From assembly GCA_003512875.1 (NCBI GenBank), contig DONZ01000142.1:1-12708 (forward strand): a DNA stretch of 12,708 nucleotides. The letters run 5' to 3'. Of this stretch, positions 7,566 through 12,708 are shown one piece after another. The DNA is from Desulfovibrio sp. (GTDB lineage Bacteria; Desulfobacterota; Desulfovibrionia; Desulfovibrionales; Desulfovibrionaceae). Within the stretch, counting starts at the first letter, position 1, and each line of letters opens with the position of its first letter. Under the pieces are notes generated by a model. It did not search any database. It saw nothing but the letters and a program-made list of their open reading frames with translations, and was not told the DNA's origin. Both the position numbers and the translations under genes were made by a program.

Positions 7566-7626
7566 GCAAAAAAAGATATTTCGGCAGGAAAAAATTGTCT
7601 TGCCGCAATGCCGTAATTTTTTTTGC
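7566..7626 (+). terminator. Probable transcription terminator of the aminotransferase-DUF503 operon
   Basis: CGGCAGG (7582-7588) can pair with CTTGCCG (7599-7605) with one G-T pair. Alternatively CGGCA (7582-7586) can pair with TGCCG (7609-7613), ending three bases before an eight-T run (7617-7624). An outer GCAAAAAAA (7566-7574) can also pair with the T run and following GC. The hairpin plus T run 36-95 bases after the DUF503 stop suits an intrinsic terminator, but which stem forms is unclear. Confidence 0.5.
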
Positions 7627-7641
7627 AAAATTGGCCGAAAA
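7614..7641 (+). promoter_or_regulatory. Candidate sigma-28 (FliA) promoter for the chemoreceptor
   Basis: TAATTTTT (7614-7621) and GCCGAAAA (7634-7641) resemble the sigma-28 consensus TAAAGTTT-N11-GCCGATAA. The -10 has one mismatch; the spacing is one base longer than ideal. It lies about 70 bases before the chemoreceptor ATG. Motility-class promoters are common for such genes, but the match is imperfect and overlaps the terminator T run. Confidence 0.35.
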
Positions 7642-7711
7642 GATATTGCATTTATGGTGCAGAAACATGTTTTTTAAAACAAATAAATTCAATAAATAAT
7701 CGAGGGAAACA

Positions 7712-9739
7712 ATGAAATTATCGCTCCGAACAAAAATTTTGATGCCTTCCGTCTTAATCTTTGTGCTGGCTTTCGGTTTCTCCGGCTGGAACTCCTATCA
7801 CCGCTCAGAAAAAGCCCTTCGAGAAGCCGTAATGGCGAACCTTGAAGCGAGCCTGCACGCCGTAAGCACAGGACTGAAAGATTTCAAAGAGAAAATTTTA
7901 GAGGATTTGCGAAGCAACACCACCGTAACCCCCATGCGCATGCTTTATTCCGAAGACAAACATGAAGCGGGCGTGGAAAGCGTATATATTTCTTTCATAA
8001 ACCGTCCGCTCATAAAAGACGGAGTGTTGCTCTACATCGATGCCACCGATGAGAAAGGCACCGTGATTTCAAGCACGGACAAAAGCCGCATCGGCTTGTC
8101 AATAGCAGACTCACCCGTATTCAAAGAAGCCATGCAGGAAAAAGAATGCATAGGTGAAGCCGTTCCGGGTCCGGATACGAATGCGCTTGTTCCTTTTGCC
8201 GTGCCTGTCGTCCTGAATGGAAAAATCCGCGGCGTGCTGATGGCTATGGTGAATTTCGCCAAACTGGCTGACAAATACGTTGCACCGGTCCGCATAGGTG
8301 AATTGGGGTACGCCTTTGTCGCGACGGGAGTGGGTGAAATCATGTATCACCCCGACGGAGCGGAAATCATGGTTCCTGTAGCCCCCACATCATTGACTCC
8401 GAAAATGGTCAAATGGCGCAACGGCATATATGAATACAACTGGAGCGGACAGGATTGGATAGCCCTTTATGAAACGGACGAACAATCCAACTGGACCGTC
8501 ATCGTCAAAGCGCAAGGGGGCGAAGTGTTCAAATCCATTCATGACATCGCCCTAAGCACCATTATCCTCACGCTTGTTTCAACCCTGCTCTTTACCCTCA
8601 TCCTCTTCGCCATTGTGCGTTATCTCATTTCCGCGCTGCAGCGGAGCGTAACCTTTGCGGAAGCTGTCGCGGCAGGCGACCTTGACCGTTCTTTGGACAT
8701 CGAGACCAAAGACGAAGTGGGAATGCTGGCTGCCGCCCTGCGCCACATGGTGAACAATTTGCGTGAAATGATTGAAACAAGCAGGCGCAGCGAACAGGAC
8801 GCCCGTGAACAAAGCGGCAAGGCGGCCAAAGCGATACAAGAAGCGGAAGAAAGCCGCCAACAAGCTGAAATTTCAAGAAAACAGGGGCTGCAGGAAGCTT
8901 CAAACCAATTGACTTCTTTGGTGCAAAATTTGGCAGGCTATATTGAAACGCTTCGCGGGCGTCTTGAACAAGCGGCGACCGGCGCCGAAGGGCAATACCA
9001 AAGCTCACGCGAAAATGTCCAAGACATGATGATGCTGAATGAAAGTGCGCAGACAGTCGCAAAAAGCGCAAACTCGGCGGCGGCGAGTTCGACTCATGCC
9101 AAAGAAATGGCGCTGAACGGTCAGCGTGTCGTTTCCGGTGTTGCCGAAGCCATTTCCGAAGTGAATGAAAGCACGGAAGCCCTGAAACAAAGCCTCGACA
9201 ATTTGGGAAAAAAAGCCGAAGGAATCGGCGTCATTTTAAATGTCATCACCGATATTGCAGACCAAACAAACCTTTTGGCATTGAACGCCGCCATTGAAGC
9301 CGCCCGTGCAGGCGACGCCGGACGGGGATTTGCCGTTGTCGCGGATGAAGTGCGCAAACTTGCGGAAAAAACCATGCAGGCTACGCGGGAAGTCGATGAA
9401 GTGACAAAAGCCATCCAAGCCGGAACGAGGGACAATATCCGCATAATGGATAACACCGCAAACATTATTGCACGAACAACGGAGCTTGCCGCCCAAGCGG
9501 GAGATTCGCTCGTTGAAATTGTTAAAACCGTTGAGAAAAATGCCGCTCAGGTCGAACATATCACCGATGCCAGCCATTCCCAGTCAAAAATAAGCATAGA
9601 AGTCACCGACGGAATCAAATCCGTTGGCGATATTGCGGAAGAAACATCAATGCTTATGACCGAAGCAAGCAAAGACCTGCAAAATGTTCTTGCCATTTCG
9701 GATGAACTGAACCTTAAAATTGAAACACTTGGAAAATAA
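7712..9739 (+). CDS. Methyl-accepting chemotaxis protein with periplasmic Cache domain, 675 aa
   Basis: An inner-membrane chemoreceptor that should control CheA through CheW. In order: a short cytoplasmic start and TM1 (about 9-29); a periplasmic sensor of about 245 residues with Cache-like blocks ([17 protein letters not shown], then [18 protein letters not shown] near residue 199), probably a double-Cache fold that binds a small ligand; TM2 (about 280-304); HAMP (about 305-357, [19 protein letters not shown]); a charged coiled coil; and the signalling domain with hairpin tip [21 protein letters not shown] from about residue 514 and [17 protein letters not shown]. The C-terminus [13 protein letters not shown] lacks the NWETF-type CheR-tethering pentapeptide. 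GAGGG at 7702-7706 precedes the ATG. It is flanked by terminators, so it is probably monocistronic. The ligand is unknown. Confidence 0.95.
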   Translation: MKLSLRTKILMPSVLIFVLAFGFSGWNSYHRSEKALREAVMANLEASLHAVSTGLKDFKEKILEDLRSNTTVTPMRMLYSEDKHEAGVESVYISFINRPLIKDGVLLYIDATDEKGTVISSTDKSRIGLSIADSPVFKEAMQEKECIGEAVPGPDTNALVPFAVPVVLNGKIRGVLMAMVNFAKLADKYVAPVRIGELGYAFVATGVGEIMYHPDGAEIMVPVAPTSLTPKMVKWRNGIYEYNWSGQDWIALYETDEQSNWTVIVKAQGGEVFKSIHDIALSTIILTLVSTLLFTLILFAIVRYLISALQRSVTFAEAVAAGDLDRSLDIETKDEVGMLAAALRHMVNNLREMIETSRRSEQDAREQSGKAAKAIQEAEESRQQAEISRKQGLQEASNQLTSLVQNLAGYIETLRGRLEQAATGAEGQYQSSRENVQDMMMLNESAQTVAKSANSAAASSTHAKEMALNGQRVVSGVAEAISEVNESTEALKQSLDNLGKKAEGIGVILNVITDIADQTNLLALNAAIEAARAGDAGRGFAVVADEVRKLAEKTMQATREVDEVTKAIQAGTRDNIRIMDNTANIIARTTELAAQAGDSLVEIVKTVEKNAAQVEHITDASHSQSKISIEVTDGIKSVGDIAEETSMLMTEASKDLQNVLAISDELNLKIETLGK

Positions 9740-9758
9740 CATACCCAATCGATATGAA

Positions 9759-9796
9759 GAAACGCCGGAACATACTTTCCGGCGTTTCGCCGTTTT
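9759..9796 (+). terminator. Intrinsic terminator after the chemoreceptor, with overlapping alternative hairpin
   Basis: GAAACGCCGGAA (9759-9770) and TTCCGGCGTTTC (9777-9788) form a perfect 12-bp stem with a six-base loop, 20 bases after the chemoreceptor stop. A second hairpin, CGGCG-TTT-CGCCG (9780-9792), is followed directly by TTTT and shares the first one's right arm, so the two are mutually exclusive. Either could terminate. Confidence 0.8.
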
Positions 9797-10115
9797 GAAA
9801 AACCTGTTCATGGTTTCCCGGTGAAAAATAACGCAAAACCAAGCTACCCCACTGAGCCGCATACGCCAAAAACCGCGTCCTGTTTTGCCATACCCCGCTT
9901 CTTGTTCGCTATTGAAATCAATCCTGAATACCATATGCGGCAAGTCCCGGTCTTAACCGCCGAACATCCTTTATTTTTTACTGGACAAAGCCGAAAATTT
10001 AGGCTAAGAAGAAAGAGCGTTTTTAGAAAACGTGTTTTTTTGTTGTGTCAAAATTTTATTGACCAATATCAAAAATATTGACCAACAATTTGATTTTATT
10101 ACACATTTATCTTTT
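9797..10115. other. Intergenic region before truB, no convincing gene
   Basis: These 319 bases carry no supported gene. An open frame of 86 codons at 9821-10081 has no ribosome site, no recognisable motif and an odd composition. A possible promoter, TGGACA (9982-9987) with TAAGAA (10005-10010) at 17 bases, would start near 10018. A six-bp stem CGTTTT-N3-AAAACG (10018-10032) followed by seven T (10035-10041) looks like a weak terminator. These two conflict, since the hairpin would lie at the very start of that transcript. Two copies of TATTGACCAA (10057-10066 and 10076-10085, 19 bases apart) lie closer to truB. Confidence 0.5.
10057..10085. repeat. Tandem-spaced direct repeat upstream of truB
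   Basis: TATTGACCAA occurs twice with starts 19 bases apart, 31 bases before the truB ATG. CAATAT (10064-10069) and ATATTG (10075-10080) also form an inverted pair inside it. The arrangement could be a regulator site in the truB leader or promoter. AT-richness weakens the case. Confidence 0.4.
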
Positions 10116-11012
10116 ATGGAACAAAAACACGGTATTCTTTTGCTCAATAAGCCTAAAGGCATGAGCTCCGCCTTTGCTGTCGGACGTCTGAAAAAGCTTG
10201 GACAAAAAAAAATTGGACATGCCGGCACATTGGACCCTATGGCGACGGGGCTTTTGATCGTCCTTTTGGGCGAAGCGACGAAACTGTCGGGATATTTGCT
10301 CGAAAACGGCGAAAAAACCTATTCCGGAACACTGGAACTCGGTAAAATAACCGACACGTGGGACGCTGAAGGAAAAATCGTACAAGAGAACGATTATTCC
10401 TTTATTACAGAGGAAATGCTTGCGAATGCCGTAAAAAACTGGCTTGGGAAAAGCATTCAGGAAGTTCCGCCCTATTCTGCGGCGAAACATAACGGGCAGG
10501 CTCTGTATAAACTCGCCCGTGCGGGGAAAGAAGTACCTGTAAAAACAAAAGAAATTTATATTTCGCATGCTGAAATCCAATGGGTGGATTTGCCTTGCAT
10601 GCGATTTCGGGTAACATGCAGTTCTGGCTCCTATATACGGTCCCTCGCCCACAGCTTGGGGATACGACTGGGAAGCGGAGCGACGCTCACAGAACTTACC
10701 CGTGAACACAGCCACCCTTTTTACCTTCAAGATGCCGTAACACTTGAAGAATTGCAGAAAAAACCGGAAATACTCAATGAAAGGCTCATTCCCATGGAAA
10801 ACGCTTTGCCGAACTGGCGGATAATTGAGTTATCGGAACGCGAAGCAAAAGCGGTGAAAAATGGCAATCCCGTTCAAACCGCTGATACGGATTTCACTGA
10901 AAATGAAAGAGTTTTTCTGCGTTATCAGGGAAACGTGCTCGCATTGGCCGAAGGAAAAGTCATTGATTCAAGAAAGTTCTGGCAAATTCTGAGGGGGCTG
11001 GCAACCCTATAA
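10116..11012 (+). CDS. truB: tRNA pseudouridine-55 synthase, 298 aa
   Basis: Isomerises U55 in the T-loop of most tRNAs to pseudouridine. The catalytic aspartate is Asp40 in [14 protein letters not shown]; further family motifs are [11 protein letters not shown] (about 8-18), [15 protein letters not shown] and [19 protein letters not shown]-terminal extension (about 240-298, ending [13 protein letters not shown]) may be the PUA-like tail. The family start [15 protein letters not shown] fits the ATG at 10116. A GTG at 10032 would add 28 residues with no similarity to TruB starts, so I reject it. Unusually, the 20 bases before 10116 are AT-rich with no Shine-Dalgarno. It lies 32 bases upstream of rpsO, the common truB-rpsO-pnp order, and is probably cotranscribed with them. 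Confidence 0.95.
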   Translation: MEQKHGILLLNKPKGMSSAFAVGRLKKLGQKKIGHAGTLDPMATGLLIVLLGEATKLSGYLLENGEKTYSGTLELGKITDTWDAEGKIVQENDYSFITEEMLANAVKNWLGKSIQEVPPYSAAKHNGQALYKLARAGKEVPVKTKEIYISHAEIQWVDLPCMRFRVTCSSGSYIRSLAHSLGIRLGSGATLTELTREHSHPFYLQDAVTLEELQKKPEILNERLIPMENALPNWRIIELSEREAKAVKNGNPVQTADTDFTENERVFLRYQGNVLALAEGKVIDSRKFWQILRGLATL

Positions 11013-11013
11013 C

Positions 11014-11029
11014 TCCATATTCATATGGA
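11014..11029 (+). promoter_or_regulatory. Hairpin in the rpsO leader next to the ribosome site
   Basis: TCCATAT (11014-11020) and ATATGGA (11023-11029) are a perfect seven-bp inverted repeat with a two-base centre (in RNA probably a five- or six-bp stem with a four- to six-base loop). It ends two bases before the rpsO Shine-Dalgarno AGGAGG (11031-11036). S15 autoregulates through structured rpsO leaders in several bacteria, with differing structures. This one may take part in such control (inference). Confidence 0.4.
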
Positions 11030-11044
11030 CAGGAGGATAATGCT

Positions 11045-11314
11045 GTGGCTTTGGATACAGCTCAAAAACAGGCAGTCATCGCTGCCCACGCAAAACATGA
11101 AGGCGACACCGGTTCTCCGGAAGTTCAAATCGCACTTTTAACCGCCCGTATTGACGGTCTTACAGACCACTTCAAATACCACAAGAAAGACTTCCACAGC
11201 CGTACAGGTCTTTTAAAATTGGTCGGTCAGCGCCGTAAGCTTCTTACGTACTTGAAAAAAACCGATATCCAACGTTATCGTGCTCTTATCGAAAAACTTG
11301 GATTACGCAAGTAA
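11045..11314 (+). CDS. rpsO: 30S ribosomal protein S15, 89 aa
   Basis: S15 binds the 16S rRNA central domain early in 30S assembly. The protein is the standard 89 residues, with [17 protein letters not shown] (about 22-38), [22 protein letters not shown] (about 45-66) and the end [12 protein letters not shown]. The start is GTG at 11045, eight bases after a full AGGAGG (11031-11036). An out-of-frame ATG at 11040 lies only three bases from that site and would give an unrelated reading frame. truB is 32 bases upstream and pnp 115 bases downstream, separated by a terminator-like hairpin that probably lets part of transcription through. Confidence 0.98.
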   Translation: MALDTAQKQAVIAAHAKHEGDTGSPEVQIALLTARIDGLTDHFKYHKKDFHSRTGLLKLVGQRRKLLTYLKKTDIQRYRALIEKLGLRK

Positions 11315-11320
11315 TTTTTA

Positions 11321-11345
11321 GGGGGAAGGCATCTTCCCCTTTATC
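11321..11345 (+). terminator. Terminator or attenuator between rpsO and pnp
   Basis: GGGGAAG (11322-11328) and CTTCCCC (11333-11339) form a seven-bp GC-rich stem with loop GCAT, followed by TTTAT. It lies seven bases after the rpsO stop. The poor T tract suggests partial readthrough into pnp, as known for the rpsO-pnp junction in E. coli. Confidence 0.7.
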
Positions 11346-11354
11346 TTAGCAGTC

Positions 11355-11417
11355 GTGTAACGGAGGGTCCGTGAAAAGGACCGATCACTTGGTATTTTTC
11401 ACGGAATCTCCTTACAC
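11355..11417 (+). promoter_or_regulatory. Long imperfect stem-loop in the pnp leader (RNase III-type processing site candidate)
   Basis: Three paired blocks nest neatly: GTGTAA (11355-11360) with TTACAC (11412-11417), GGAG (11362-11365) with CTCC (11408-11411), and TCCGTGAAAA (11368-11377) with TTTTCACGGA (11396-11405). There is a bulged C at 11361 and a two-by-two internal loop. That gives 20 Watson-Crick pairs with an 18-base loop. The stem ends just before the pnp Shine-Dalgarno AGGAG (11418-11422). In E. coli a long pnp leader stem is cut by RNase III, after which PNPase represses its own translation. The position and form here suggest the same logic, by inference. Confidence 0.7.
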
Positions 11418-11429
11418 AGGAGAAAAAAA

Positions 11430-12708
11430 ATGAGTTTATTAGATTGTACTCGCGTTACCGCCACAGTCGGCGGTAAAGAAATTATTTTGGAAACCGGCAG
11501 GCTCGCCCGTCAAGCCGCCGGCGCTATTTGGATACAATGCGAAGGAACAGTATGTTTTACCACTGTTTGCGAAACCCCGCTCGATACGCCGAAAGACTTT
11601 TTCCCCCTTACGGTTGAATATGTTGAGAAAATGTATGCGGCAGGCCGCATTCCCGGAAACTTCTTCCGCCGCGAAATCGGTCGTCCAAGCGATAATGAAA
11701 CCCTTATTTCCCGCTTGATCGACCGTCCTATCCGCCCATTGTTTCCAAAAGGATACGGCAACGAAGTGCAGGTTTTGGCGCAGGTTTTATCCGTTGACGG
11801 CAAAAACATGCCTGATGTGCAATGCATAACAGCCGCTTCCGCCGCCCTTTGCGTTTCCCACATTCCTTTTGACGGTCCTATCGCTGGAGCGAGACTCGGA
11901 CGTGTCAACGGAGAATTTGTAATCAACCCGACCATTCAGGAATTGGAAGAAAGCGACCTCGACCTTGTTTTCGCGGCTTCTGAAACCGCTGTCGTCATGG
12001 TTGAAGGCGAAGCGAAATTCGTTCCCGAAAATGTCATCATCGAAGCTCTTGAATGGGGACACAAAGCAATTCAGCCTCTTATCGCAGCCCAAAGGGAACT
12101 TGCGGAAAAAGCAGGCAAAGCGAAAGTTCCTTTCACGCCAAAAGAAGATGATGAAGCCTTATACGCCCATGTTGAAAAATTGGCTCTCGATGCCGGCATG
12201 GCTGAAGCGCTTCGTGTTGTCGACAAACTGGAACGCAAAGACGCCCGCAAAAAAGTGAAGGACACTGTCAAAGAAGCTATGCGGAACGACCCGGCTTATG
12301 CCGACAATGAAGAGGCGATGGGCGAGGTCGGCGTTATTTTGGAACATTTGGAAAAGAAAATCGTACGTCAGCGTATTTTGAAAGAAGGCACGCGTATCGA
12401 CAACCGCGACACCAAAACCGTCCGTCCCATTGAAATTGAAACGAGCGTCCTTCCAAGAACCCATGGTTCAATTATTTTTGCCCGCGGCGAAACAAAAGCC
12501 CTTGTCGTCACGACCCTGGGCGCAAGTTCCGACGAATTGCGCACGGACGGCATCAACAGCGGCGATGAAGTAAAACAATTCATGCTCCATTACAATTTCC
12601 CGCCTTTCAGCGTCGGCGAAGTGAAATCTTTGCGCGTGTCACGCCGTGAAATCGGACATGGACACCTTGCGGAACGCGCCTTGAAAGCGATTATCCCAAG
12701 CCAAAGTG
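11430..12708 (+). CDS. pnp: Polynucleotide phosphorylase, N-terminal 426 codons, runs off window
   Basis: A 3'-5' phosphorolytic exoribonuclease, trimeric and cytosolic, part of RNA turnover. The frame is open from the ATG at 11430 to the window end. The first RNase PH domain covers about residues 12-145, with FFRREIGRPSDNETLISRLI (from 78) and RPIRPLFPKGYG. A helical linker follows (about 230-320, rich in charged residues). The second RNase PH domain begins with KEGTRIDNRDTKTVRPIEIE and LPRTHGSIIFARGETKALV (from 341) and FPPFSVGEV. The catalytic aspartates of the second domain and the KH and S1 RNA-binding domains lie beyond the window. AGGAG (11418-11422) is seven bases before the ATG. It is expressed with rpsO, or from readthrough, and is probably controlled through the leader stem. 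Confidence 0.98.
   Translation, partial: MSLLDCTRVTATVGGKEIILETGRLARQAAGAIWIQCEGTVCFTTVCETPLDTPKDFFPLTVEYVEKMYAAGRIPGNFFRREIGRPSDNETLISRLIDRPIRPLFPKGYGNEVQVLAQVLSVDGKNMPDVQCITAASAALCVSHIPFDGPIAGARLGRVNGEFVINPTIQELEESDLDLVFAASETAVVMVEGEAKFVPENVIIEALEWGHKAIQPLIAAQRELAEKAGKAKVPFTPKEDDEALYAHVEKLALDAGMAEALRVVDKLERKDARKKVKDTVKEAMRNDPAYADNEEAMGEVGVILEHLEKKIVRQRILKEGTRIDNRDTKTVRPIEIETSVLPRTHGSIIFARGETKALVVTTLGASSDELRTDGINSGDEVKQFMLHYNFPPFSVGEVKSLRVSRREIGHGHLAERALKAIIPSQS

Noticed and set aside
9838..9870. tRNA-like D-arm text on the minus strand (GGCTCAGTGGGGTAGC)
   Set aside because: No matching D stem, anticodon arm, T arm or acceptor stem could be drawn around it.
9821..10081. 86-codon open frame between the chemoreceptor and truB
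   Set aside because: No Shine-Dalgarno, no recognisable motif, and it runs through the hairpin/T-run and repeat region; likely chance.
10032..10115. GTG-initiated N-terminal extension of TruB
   Set aside because: The added 28 residues do not resemble TruB starts, have no ribosome site, and overlap a terminator-like hairpin and repeats.
1..12708. CRISPR arrays, insertion sequences, defence islands or toxin-antitoxin pairs
   Set aside because: No regularly spaced repeats, transposase motifs or defence-type domains were seen in any reading frame considered.

Overview
The window looks like an ordinary, densely coded stretch of a Gram-negative chromosome, most likely from a moderately AT-rich member of the Desulfovibrionaceae (Desulfovibrio/Bilophila/Lawsonia relatives). 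The assignment is inference. It rests on how the CobA, S15 and PNPase sequences read, a sigma-54-type promoter, a large Cache-domain chemoreceptor and the truB-rpsO-pnp order. No database search was possible and the genus is unresolved. I see no CRISPR array, insertion sequence, prophage block, tRNA or rRNA.

Layout. Positions 1-492 (minus strand) hold the N-terminal part of a uroporphyrinogen-III C-methyltransferase (siroheme/cobamide branch), cut by the window edge. A 201-base divergent gap carries an 8+8 inverted repeat and a strong sigma-54 (-24/-12) promoter. That promoter points at 694-1923, an unusual 409-residue protein with a lysozyme-like core but no signal peptide. Next is a 14-TM-type MFS exporter (2078-3493), whose promoter is overlapped by a perfect 13+13 bp palindrome. 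A consensus sigma-70 promoter at 3503-3531 then starts an apparent operon of class I aminotransferase, glucose-6-phosphate isomerase, ArgJ and a DUF503 protein (3561-7530). A Cache/HAMP chemoreceptor follows (7712-9739), ended by a strong hairpin. After a 376-base gap with no convincing gene comes truB (10116), rpsO (11045) and the 5' part of pnp (11430, runs off the end). The rpsO-pnp junction has a terminator-like hairpin and then a long imperfect stem resembling the RNase III-processed pnp leader known from enterobacteria.

How the genes fit together. The second half is translation and RNA metabolism (TruB modifies tRNA, S15 is a 30S protein, PNPase degrades RNA). The middle is central metabolism and arginine synthesis. 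DUF503 is often a neighbour of infB-rbfA-truB-rpsO-pnp; here it sits 2.6 kb upstream of truB with a chemoreceptor between them, which suggests the ancestral cluster was broken. The sigma-54 promoter and a possible sigma-28 promoter on the chemoreceptor hint at links to motility or envelope control.

Most worth following up: the sigma-54-driven, non-Sec lysozyme-like protein with its palindrome and flanking 13-bp direct repeat, the palindromic operator on the MFS gene, and the structured rpsO-pnp leader. I did not find a clearly new multi-gene system.
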